The translations under genes were made by a program, and so were the position numbers. A stretch of DNA of 8,128 nt, taken from contig CAIMWY010000367.1 of assembly GCA_903845315.1 (NCBI GenBank), positions 1-8,128 of the forward strand, given 5' to 3'. Positions 1 to 6,478 of the stretch are shown here, piece after piece; the stretch's first letter is position 1, and each line of letters starts with the position of its first letter. The notes beneath the pieces are model-generated. The model was not told the origin of the DNA and made no database searches. It saw nothing but the letters and a program-made list of their open reading frames with translations. Source of the DNA: an uncultured Burkholderiales bacterium (GTDB lineage Bacteria; Pseudomonadota; Gammaproteobacteria; Burkholderiales; Burkholderiaceae).

Positions 1-430
<430 letters not shown>

Positions 431-439
431 GCCCCCATA

Positions 440-474
440 GGCTGTCCCAACTGCGCCAGCCTTTGGGAATTTTC
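440..474 (+). terminator. Weak candidate terminator after hemB
   Basis: TCCCAA (445-450) can pair with TTGGGA (463-468) across a 12-base loop, followed by AATTTTC. A competing pairing, GGCTG (440-444) with CAGCC (457-461), uses part of the same bases. The stem is short and the T-run brief, so this is only a possible transcription end for hemB, located between two convergent genes. Confidence 0.35.
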
Positions 475-518
475 AGTTGTTGCGAAGGGCCACCGTAACA
501 GGCGACCCCACCTGATCC

Positions 519-1205
519 TCAAGCCAAATGTTTGGCAAAGAACGCCAGCGTGCGCGCCAACGCCAACTTGGCCGACGGCTCATGCCATGCGCCACGGTGG
601 TTGCAGTTGAACCCATGGTCGGCCGCATACACCTGCACCTCCACCCCCGGCTGGGCTTTTTGGAAGGCGGCCACCGTGTCCATGGGAATCCAGTGGTCTT
701 GCTCTGCGTAATGCGCCAACACGGGGCAGTGCGGTGCGCGAGCCCGCTCTTCATCGCTGGTGCTGCCGCCCCCGTAGTAAGGCACAGCCGCGCTCAAGCC
801 CTTGAGCATGCACGCGGCACGCCACGACAGCAAGCCGCCCCAGCAATAGCCCACGATGCCGACCTTGCCACCTGAGGTTTTCGCCGCGTAATCGACGCCC
901 GCCTGCAAGTCAGCCATGACGCCCGGCGCGGGCAGGGCCTCGACCGCCGCCTTGAGCGCGATGCCGGCTTGCATGTCGTCCGAGGTGTAGCCCATCTGAA
1001 CGGCGGGTTTGACACGGTCAAACGTGGCGGGCGCCACCGCCAGGTAACCCTGCGCGGCATAAGCATCGGCGACTTCACGGATGTGGGCATTGACGCCAAA
1101 AATTTCTTGCACTACCACGATGGCGCCTTTGGGCTGCCCTTTGGGTTGGGCCACATAGGCTGAAAAGCCAAATCCGTCGGAGGAGGTCAAATGCACTGTG
1201 GTCAT
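519..1205 (-). CDS. Dienelactone hydrolase family alpha/beta hydrolase
   Basis: The 228-residue protein is close to the roughly 235 residues usual for carboxymethylenebutenolidase. The characterised members are cytoplasmic and open dienelactones to maleylacetate in chlorocatechol breakdown, but many homologues have other or unknown substrates. The whole catalytic set can be seen: nucleophile Cys121 in GYCWGG, Asp170 in AEQDHWIP, His197 in ADHGFNC, and the glutamate of QEIFG (Glu34), which in the studied enzyme pairs with the cysteine. There is no signal peptide. The ATG at 1203-1205 gives the expected N-terminus just before the first beta strand; a modest GAAAG lies upstream at 1213-1217. The gene is read divergently from the SDR gene and convergently to hemB. 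No chlorocatechol genes are nearby, so the substrate is unknown; the family call is firm, the exact reaction is not. Confidence 0.92.
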   Translation of the reverse strand: MTTVHLTSSDGFGFSAYVAQPKGQPKGAIVVVQEIFGVNAHIREVADAYAAQGYLAVAPATFDRVKPAVQMGYTSDDMQAGIALKAAVEALPAPGVMADLQAGVDYAAKTSGGKVGIVGYCWGGLLSWRAACMLKGLSAAVPYYGGGSTSDEERARAPHCPVLAHYAEQDHWIPMDTVAAFQKAQPGVEVQVYAADHGFNCNHRGAWHEPSAKLALARTLAFFAKHLA

Positions 1206-1321
1206 GGTCTTGCTTTCAAAATCAAAAATTACAGAATGTCCGTCAGGTTACTCGGTTTTACCCCCCTACATGCTATCGTGCAGCGCTTGAATTTGACCGA
1301 ACCAGAACCTAGGAGACAGAC
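1206..1321. promoter_or_regulatory. Divergent promoter region between the hydrolase and SDR genes
   Basis: This 116-base gap must hold the start signals for both divergent genes. Rightward, TGCTATCGT at 1271-1279 resembles an extended -10 element (TG, one base, TATCGT) and would start transcription near 1286; no good -35 box is seen. Leftward, ATTACA at 1228-1233 reads as TGTAAT on the - strand, a five-of-six match to the -10 consensus, again without a clear -35. I saw no convincing operator palindrome. All assignments are by eye. Confidence 0.4.
1311..1316 (+). promoter_or_regulatory. Ribosome binding site that fixes a TTG start
   Basis: AGGAGA lies five bases before TTG at 1322. It is a strong Shine-Dalgarno sequence at suitable spacing. 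The next in-frame methionine is residue 93, beyond the nucleotide-binding motif, so this site decides in favour of the TTG initiation codon. Confidence 0.8.
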
Positions 1322-2068
1322 TTGAAACCCGTTCTTTTGATCACCGGCGCAAGCCGCGGCATTGGCGCCGCCACGGCCGTCTTGGCTGCCAAAAATGGCT
1401 GGGCTGTGGCGGTCAACTACACACAAAATTCGTTGGCTGCCGATGAGGTGGTGGGCCAAATTCGCCAAGACGGCGGCACAGCCATCAGCGTGCAAGGCGA
1501 TGTCGGTCATGAAGACCAAATTTTGGCCCTGTTTGCTCAGGTCGATGCCAAACTGGGCCGCATTCGCGGCTTGGTCAACAGCGCTGGCATTGTCGACATG
1601 ACCAGCCGGGTAGACGCCATGAGCTGGGCCCGCGTGGAGCGCATGATGCGCATCAACGTCTTGGGCTCATTCGCCTGCGCCCGTGAAGCCGTGCGCCGCA
1701 TGAGCACCCGCCATGGCGGAGAAGGCGGTGTCATCGTCAACCTCAGCAGCGCTGCCTCACGTTTGGGTGCATCCGGTCAGTACGTCGACTATGCCGCCAG
1801 CAAGGCTGCCATCGACACCCTGACCTTGGGGCTGTCCAAAGAAGTTGCCGCAGAAGGCATCCGCGTCAACGCGGTCCGCCCTGGCGTCATCGACACAGAG
1901 ATCCATGGCAGCGGCGGCTTGCCCGACCGTGCCAAAGAACTGGCACCCCTCATTCCCATGCAGCGCGCTGGCACCGCCCAAGAAGTGGCCCAAACCATTG
2001 TCTGGTTGCTCAGCGACGCCTCTAGCTACATCACCGGCACCTGCATTGACGTGACCGGCGGTCGCTGA
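1322..2068 (+). CDS. Short-chain dehydrogenase/reductase, YgfF-like
   Basis: A 248-residue classical SDR, a cytoplasmic NAD(P)(H)-dependent oxidoreductase acting on an alcohol/carbonyl pair. Visible motifs: TGASRGIG cofactor loop at residues 8-15, D60 in the QGD adenine-side motif, NSAG at 86-89 (variant of NNAG), Asn111 in RINVLG, Ser143 in NLSSAAS as likely catalytic serine, and the YAASK active site with Tyr157 and Lys161. The end, [15 protein letters not shown], is the usual SDR closure. The stretch around [15 protein letters not shown] and [11 protein letters not shown] closely resembles E. coli YgfF, whose substrate is not known to me. Translation starts at TTG, supported by AGGAGA upstream. 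The gene leads the cluster, with mmsA 40 bases downstream, so co-transcription is likely. A role in making or using the semialdehyde handled by MmsA is possible but inferred. Confidence 0.93.
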   Translation: MKPVLLITGASRGIGAATAVLAAKNGWAVAVNYTQNSLAADEVVGQIRQDGGTAISVQGDVGHEDQILALFAQVDAKLGRIRGLVNSAGIVDMTSRVDAMSWARVERMMRINVLGSFACAREAVRRMSTRHGGEGGVIVNLSSAASRLGASGQYVDYAASKAAIDTLTLGLSKEVAAEGIRVNAVRPGVIDTEIHGSGGLPDRAKELAPLIPMQRAGTAQEVAQTIVWLLSDASSYITGTCIDVTGGR

Positions 2069-2108
2069 TTCGCCCCCAACAACACCTCTGATTGACCTAG
2101 GATCCTCC

Positions 2109-3620
2109 ATGACCATTGCCTCCATCCAGCACTACATCGCAGGCCAACACGCCGCTGGCGTGAGCACCCGCAGCCAGCCGGTATATAACCCCGCCACCGG
2201 TGCGGTCACCGCCAACGTCAGCTTGGCCAGCAGCGCCGATGTCAACGCCGCAGTCGCAGCCGCACAAAAAGCCTTCCCGGCTTGGGGCGACACATCACTG
2301 CTGCGTCGTGCGCGGGTGATGTTCAAGTTCTTGGAATTGCTCAACCAGCACAAAGACGACTTGGCTCGCTTGATCACCGCCGAACACGGCAAGGTGTTCA
2401 CCGACGCGCAAGGCGAGGTCACACGCGGCATCGAAATCGTCGAGTTCGCCACCGGCATTGCACAACTCCTCAAAGGTGACTACACCGAGCAGGTGTCCAC
2501 CGGCATCGACAACTGGACCATGCGCCAGCCCTTGGGCGTGGTCGCGGGCATCACCCCCTTCAACTTCCCCGTGATGGTGCCCATGTGGATGTTCCCCGTG
2601 GCCATTGCCACAGGCAACACCTTTGTTTTGAAACCCAGTCCGATTGACCCCTCCCCTGCACTGTTCATGGCCGACTTGCTCCAACAAGCGGGCCTGCCCG
2701 ACGGCGTGTTCAACGTGGTGCAAGGCGACAAAGAAGCGGTCGATGCACTGCTGTTGCACCCTGACGTCAAAGCCATCAGCTTTGTCGGCTCCACCCCGAT
2801 TGCCAACTACATCTACGAAACCGGCGCACACCACGGCAAACGCGTGCAAGCCCTGGGCGGCGCGAAAAACCACATGGTGGTGATGCCTGACGCCGACATC
2901 GACCAAGCCGTCGATGCCTTGGTTGGCGCGGCCTATGGCTCTGCCGGCGAACGCTGCATGGCCATCAGCGTGGCCGTGCTGGTGGGCGATGTGGGTGAGC
3001 GCATCATGCCCAAGCTGATTGAGCGCACCAAAACCTTGAAAGTACTCAACGGCACCAACTTGGCCGCCGAAATGGGCCCGATCGTGACCGACATTGCGCA
3101 CAAACGCATCACCGGCTACATCGAACAAGGCGCCAAAGAAGGCGCCCAGTTGCTGGTCGATGGCCGTGTGTTTGATGGCAAAAAAGCCGGTGCGGGTTGC
3201 GACAAAGGCTTCTGGATGGGTGGCACCTTGTTTGACCACGTCACGCCCGACATGCGCATCTACAAAGAAGAGATTTTTGGCCCCGTCTTGAGCTGCGTCC
3301 GCGTAGCCGACTTCGCCCAAGCGGTTGAACTGATCAACGCGCACGAGTTTGGCAACGGCGTGAGTTGCTTCACCCGGGACGGTGGCGTGGCGCGCGAATT
3401 TGCACGCCGCATCCAAGTCGGCATGGTGGGCATCAACGTGCCGATTCCCGTGCCGATGGCGTGGCACGGTTTTGGCGGTTGGAAGAAGAGTTTGTTTGGC
3501 GACATGCATGCCTACGGCGAAGAAGGTGTGCGTTTTTATACCAAGCAAAAGAGCGTCATGCAGCGCTGGCCGGACAGCATTGGCAAAGGTGCTGAGTTCG
3601 CCATGCCAACGTCTAAGTGA
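2109..3620 (+). CDS. mmsA: CoA-acylating methylmalonate-semialdehyde dehydrogenase
   Basis: This family oxidises (methyl)malonate semialdehyde with NAD+ and CoA, releasing CO2 and giving propionyl-CoA or acetyl-CoA, in valine, inositol, beta-alanine or propanol-type catabolism. The 503 residues match the usual length of about 500. Landmarks: Asn152 in TPFNFPVM (oxyanion site), Lys175 in FVLKPS, GSTP at 227-230, catalytic Cys283 in AGERCMA, and Glu388 in KEEIFGPV. At the place where hydrolytic aldehyde dehydrogenases carry a general-base glutamate there is LGGAKNH with Asn254, the mark of this CoA-dependent branch. The ATG at 2109 follows AGGA (2099-2102) by six bases and gives the typical N-terminus. 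It lies 40 bases after the SDR gene and 127 before the GMC gene. No mmsB (3-hydroxyisobutyrate dehydrogenase) is in the window. IolA-type use of malonate semialdehyde cannot be excluded. Confidence 0.95.
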   Translation: MTIASIQHYIAGQHAAGVSTRSQPVYNPATGAVTANVSLASSADVNAAVAAAQKAFPAWGDTSLLRRARVMFKFLELLNQHKDDLARLITAEHGKVFTDAQGEVTRGIEIVEFATGIAQLLKGDYTEQVSTGIDNWTMRQPLGVVAGITPFNFPVMVPMWMFPVAIATGNTFVLKPSPIDPSPALFMADLLQQAGLPDGVFNVVQGDKEAVDALLLHPDVKAISFVGSTPIANYIYETGAHHGKRVQALGGAKNHMVVMPDADIDQAVDALVGAAYGSAGERCMAISVAVLVGDVGERIMPKLIERTKTLKVLNGTNLAAEMGPIVTDIAHKRITGYIEQGAKEGAQLLVDGRVFDGKKAGAGCDKGFWMGGTLFDHVTPDMRIYKEEIFGPVLSCVRVADFAQAVELINAHEFGNGVSCFTRDGGVAREFARRIQVGMVGINVPIPVPMAWHGFGGWKKSLFGDMHAYGEEGVRFYTKQKSVMQRWPDSIGKGAEFAMPTSK

Positions 3621-3642
3621 TGCGCGTCTTGCGCCGGTGCGA

Positions 3643-3709
3643 CGTGGGCAGCCAGCTATGGCGCCTCAGTCGCTTCGCGCCAGAAAGTTGCCATGGCTGG
3701 CCACCCACG
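3643..3709. repeat. Long imperfect inverted repeat between mmsA and the GMC gene
   Basis: The left arm 3644-3662 (GTGGGCAGCCAGCTATGGC) is nearly the reverse complement of the right arm 3690-3708 (GCCATGGCTGGCCACCCAC): 16 of 19 positions match exactly, one more is a G-U pair in RNA, and C3643-G3709 extends the stem. Inside, TGGCGC (3659-3664) can alternatively pair with GCGCCA (3677-3682). No T-run follows, so it is not a standard intrinsic terminator. It could be an mRNA processing or stabilising hairpin, or a dispersed palindromic repeat. Confidence 0.7.
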
Positions 3710-3747
3710 CCACACCATCGCAACGCTTTAGCCAAGGCTTGACCCCC

Positions 3748-5469
3748 ATGAGCGACACCCAGTTTGACTACATCATCGTCGGCGCTGGTACAGCAGGCTG
3801 CCTGCTGGCCAACCGCTTGAGCGCCAACGCCAGCAAACGGGTGCTGTTGATCGAGGCCGGCCGTCGCGACGATTACCACTGGGTGCACATCCCCGTGGGG
3901 TACCTCTACTGCATTGGCAATCCACGCACCGACTGGCTCTACAACACCGCCGCCGAATCCGGGCTGAACGGCCGCAGTTTGCACTACCCGCGCGGCAAGG
4001 TGTTGGGCGGATGCTCGAGCATCAACGGCATGATTTACATGCGCGGCCAAGCGCGTGATTACAACCATTGGGCCGAGCTCACGGGCGACGCGCGCTGGCG
4101 CTGGGACAACTGCTTGCCCTATTTCAAGCTGCACGAAGACCACCACGGTGGCGGCGATGCCATGCACGGCGCCAAAGGGGCGCGCAGCGAGGTGTTGCTC
4201 AACGACCACACGGTGTATGGCGAAACCCTGCGCCACAACATTGCGGGCGGCGAGTGGCGCGTCGAGCGCCAACGCTTGCGCTGGGAAGTACTGGAAGCCT
4301 TTGCCCAAGCCGCCGTGCAAGCAGGCATCCCCGCCTGCGATGACTTCAACCGAGGTGACAACGAGGGCGTGGGCTACTTCGAGGTCAACCAAAAGCGGGG
4401 TTGGCGCTGGAACACGCCCAAGGCTTTTTTGCGCCCCACCTGCTACGCTCGCCCCAACTTTGAACTCTGGACTTCGGCCCAAGTGAGCAAGTTGCTCATG
4501 ACCACCGATGCCAATGGGCAAGCTCACTGCTCTGGCGTGGAGGTCTGGACGGGCCAAGGCCATGTCAGCGTCACAGCCAAAGAATCTGTGGTCTTGAGTG
4601 CTGGCAGCATTGGCACACCGCAAATCTTGCAACTCTCAGGCCTGGGCCCGGCACAGCTGCTCCAACAACACGGCATTGAACCCGTCATCGACTTACCCGG
4701 TGTGGGTGCCAACCTGCAAGACCATTTGCAGATTCGTTCGGTCTTCAAGGTCCAAGGAGTGACCACCCTCAACACCTTGGCCAACAGCTGGTGGGGCAAA
4801 GCCAAGATTGGCTTGGAATACCTGATCAAACAAAGCGGCCCCATGAGCATGGCGCCGTCGCAATTGGGCGCTTTCACCCGCAGCAGCCCGAGCCAACCCT
4901 ACCCCAACATTGAGTACCACGTGCAGCCGCTCAGCCTCGATGCGTTTGGGCAACCGCTGCACAGCTTCCCCGCGTTTACCGCCAGCGTGTGCAACCTCAA
5001 CCCCACCAGCCGAGGCACGGTGCACATCAGCAGCCCTCACTTTGCCGATGCACCGCACATCGCACCCAACTACCTCAGCACGCCCGAAGATCGCCAAGTG
5101 GCGGCCGATTCGCTGCGCGTGACGCGTCGCATCGCCGCCCAGCCCGCACTTGCCAAGTACCAACCCGTCGAGTGGAAACCTGGCGTGCAATACCAAACTG
5201 ACGATGAACTCGCGCGGCTGGCTGGCGACATTGCCAGCACCATCTTTCACCCTGTGGGCACCGCCCGCATGGGCCGCTTGGATGACCCTCTGGCCGTGGT
5301 CGACACCGAGTTGCGTGTGCGTGACGGTCGCGGCGGCGTGGTGCGCGGCTTGCGCGTGGTGGACGCCAGCGTCATGCCCACCATCACCAGCGGCAACACC
5401 AACAGTCCCACCTTGATGCTGGCTGAAAAAGCCGCCCAGTGGCTCGCCCACGAGGCCACACAGGGTTGA
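3748..5469 (+). CDS. GMC-family FAD oxidoreductase (choline/alcohol dehydrogenase-like)
   Basis: A 573-residue FAD flavoprotein of the glucose-methanol-choline family, which oxidises primary alcohols to aldehydes; bacterial members usually pass electrons to the respiratory chain. Seen in order: the dinucleotide-binding motif VGAGTAG at residues 11-17 with acidic Glu36 in LLIEAG, the first GMC signature PRGKVLGGCSSINGMIYMRG (81-100), the second signature near GSIGTPQILQLSGLGP (286-301), the active-site histidine His501 in FHPVGTARMG, and the C-terminal SGNTNSPTLMLAEKAA with the second active-site asparagine. There is no signal peptide. The open frame runs upstream into mmsA, but family homology begins at MSDTQFDYIIVGAG, so ATG 3748 is chosen; its ribosome site is weak (AAGG at 3734-3737). 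Residues about 138-168 look like extra sequence relative to the GMC proteins I remember. It probably belongs to the SDR-mmsA cluster. The true substrate is unknown. Confidence 0.93.
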   Translation: MSDTQFDYIIVGAGTAGCLLANRLSANASKRVLLIEAGRRDDYHWVHIPVGYLYCIGNPRTDWLYNTAAESGLNGRSLHYPRGKVLGGCSSINGMIYMRGQARDYNHWAELTGDARWRWDNCLPYFKLHEDHHGGGDAMHGAKGARSEVLLNDHTVYGETLRHNIAGGEWRVERQRLRWEVLEAFAQAAVQAGIPACDDFNRGDNEGVGYFEVNQKRGWRWNTPKAFLRPTCYARPNFELWTSAQVSKLLMTTDANGQAHCSGVEVWTGQGHVSVTAKESVVLSAGSIGTPQILQLSGLGPAQLLQQHGIEPVIDLPGVGANLQDHLQIRSVFKVQGVTTLNTLANSWWGKAKIGLEYLIKQSGPMSMAPSQLGAFTRSSPSQPYPNIEYHVQPLSLDAFGQPLHSFPAFTASVCNLNPTSRGTVHISSPHFADAPHIAPNYLSTPEDRQVAADSLRVTRRIAAQPALAKYQPVEWKPGVQYQTDDELARLAGDIASTIFHPVGTARMGRLDDPLAVVDTELRVRDGRGGVVRGLRVVDASVMPTITSGNTNSPTLMLAEKAAQWLAHEATQG

Positions 5470-5616
5470 CGCGCACCGGGTAAGCCCGCAAGGGAAACTC
5501 CCGACGCCCGAGTCGCGTTGGAGACCGTACATTCTCATCACTCACAACAGCCAACGTGCTGTTGATCGAGGGTCCGAGGAGACATACAAACAGCCCTGCG
5601 CACAGGGCGTTGATGG
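5470..5616 (+). other. Non-coding stretch with tandem hairpin units, possible structured RNA or 3' UTR
   Basis: No protein-like frame is seen here. Two similar units occur in tandem. Unit one has GGAGACCGTAC (5520-5530), AACAGCC (5546-5552) and GTTGAT (5561-5566). Unit two has GGAGACATAC (5578-5587), AACAGCC (5589-5595) and GTTGAT (5609-5614). Each forms a hairpin: CAACAGC (5545-5551) with GCTGTTG (5558-5564), loop of six; and GCCCTG (5593-5598) with CAGGGC (5603-5608), loop CGCA, extended by AAC/GTT around a bulged A. Smaller stems occur near 5476-5500, such as CGGG/CCCG and GGGA/TCCC. The stretch ends in the terminator at 5617-5651. It may be the 3' UTR of the GMC transcript or a separate small RNA; no promoter was identified. 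Confidence 0.45.
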
Positions 5617-5651
5617 AAAAGGCACCGGTTGATCCCGGTGCCTTTTGCTTT
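5617..5651 (+). terminator. Strong rho-independent terminator
   Basis: GGCACCGG (5621-5628) pairs perfectly with CCGGTGCC (5635-5642) across the six-base loop TTGATC, followed by TTTTGCTTT. AAAA at 5617-5620 can pair with TTTT, so the element could also work leftward. It ends the SDR-mmsA-GMC transcript or the possible small RNA, and separates the cluster from the TauE/SafE gene. Confidence 0.9.
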
Positions 5652-5694
5652 ATGCGCCGTCATTCAGGCCCCGATCTCAGACCACAATCCCCGC

Positions 5695-6453
5695 ATGGAA
5701 CTTTTGATCGCCACCTTCGCCTCTGCGCTGGCTGGTTTTGTCGACTCGATCGTCGGTGGTGGCGGGTTGATTTTGCTGCCCGCCCTGTTGGCCGTTTATC
5801 CGTCAGCGCCCCCTGCCGCGCTGTTGGGCACCAACAAAAGCGCATCGGTCTGGGGCACCAGCTTTGCCGCTTGGCAATACAGCCAACGTGTGCCCATGCG
5901 CTGGCGCGTGCTGCTGCCTGCGGCCGGGCTGGCCATGGGCGGGTCGTTTGCAGGCGCTTGGCTGGTCACCCTGATTTCGCCTGATTTTTTGCGCCGCCTG
6001 TTGCCGGTGGTGTTGTTGGCCGTGCTGCTCTACACCTTGGCGCGTCAAGACATGGGGCGTCTCCACCAGCCCCGCTTTGAAGGTCGTGCTGAGCTGTGGG
6101 CGACCGCGACCGTGGGGCTGACCGTGGGGTTTTACGATGGTTTTTTTGGTCCAGGCACGGGTAGCTTTTTTGTTTTTTTGTTGGTGCGTTGGTTGGGCTA
6201 CGACTTCCTCAATGCCTCTGTGGCCGCCAAACTGCTCAACCTCTCCAGCAACGCGGCAGCCCTGGTGCTGTTCACATGGACGGGGCATGTCTGGTGGCAC
6301 ATGGCCTTGCCCTTGGCCATGGCCAACGTGGCGGGCAGCTTGTTGGGTACACGGATGGCGCTCAAACACGGGGCAGGCTTTGTGCGCGGCGTGTTCTTGG
6401 TCGTGGTCAGCACATTGATTTGTAAAACCAGCTACGACGCGTTTTTACGCTAA
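5695..6453 (+). CDS. TauE/SafE family membrane transporter, YfcA-like
   Basis: A 252-residue inner-membrane protein with about seven or eight hydrophobic segments. Members of this family (COG0730 type) are proposed or shown to export sulfite, sulfoacetate or other small organic anions. The family's two-fold internal symmetry is plain: GFVDSIVGGGG at 14-24 in the first half answers GFYDGFFGPGTGS at 145-157 in the second, and GTNKSA (45-50) answers KLLNLSSN (179-186). It resembles E. coli YfcA, notably in GFYDGFFGP. I chose ATG 5695 because MELLIATFASALAGFVDS is the expected first helix; an upstream TTG at 5629 falls inside the terminator loop and is unlikely. No Shine-Dalgarno sequence is visible before 5695, and only 43 bases separate the terminator from the start. 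It converges on mrdA, 25 bases away, without a clear terminator between. The substrate is unknown. Confidence 0.9.
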   Translation: MELLIATFASALAGFVDSIVGGGGLILLPALLAVYPSAPPAALLGTNKSASVWGTSFAAWQYSQRVPMRWRVLLPAAGLAMGGSFAGAWLVTLISPDFLRRLLPVVLLAVLLYTLARQDMGRLHQPRFEGRAELWATATVGLTVGFYDGFFGPGTGSFFVFLLVRWLGYDFLNASVAAKLLNLSSNAAALVLFTWTGHVWWHMALPLAMANVAGSLLGTRMALKHGAGFVRGVFLVVVSTLICKTSYDAFLR

Positions 6454-6478
6454 CGCTTGCGCAATATCACGCCAGCGC

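Noticed and set aside
2295..3548. A 417-codon open frame on the - strand opposite mmsA
   Set aside because: It is wholly antisense to a gene with all family motifs intact, shows odd His/Gly/Val-rich composition and has no recognisable fold.
3382..3747. N-terminal extension of the GMC frame into mmsA
   Set aside because: The first 122 codons overlap mmsA out of frame or lie in the gap holding the inverted repeat. Family similarity begins only at the ATG at 3748. The in-frame ATG at 3658 has no ribosome site and sits within the repeat.
3613..4632. A 339-codon open frame on the - strand opposite the GMC gene, and a similar 282-codon frame at 4693-5541
   Set aside because: Both are complements of conserved GMC coding sequence, with skewed Ala/Val/His composition and no known motif.
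5470..5570. Cobalamin riboswitch, suggested by GGAGACC (5520-5526), which resembles part of the B12 box
   Set aside because: The rest of the conserved core (the GCCACTG block and the upstream GGGAA...GGTG elements in the right order) is missing, and no cobalamin-related gene follows.
5545..5608. Guanidine-II (mini-ykkC) riboswitch, suggested by two tandem hairpins
   Set aside because: That class requires ACGR loops in both hairpins. Here the loops are CAACGT and CGCA, and a terminator rather than a start codon follows.
5556..5984. A 142-codon + strand frame running over the terminator and the TauE/SafE start
   Set aside because: It crosses the strong terminator, is Arg/Pro-rich with no recognisable domain, and overlaps the real transporter gene in another frame.
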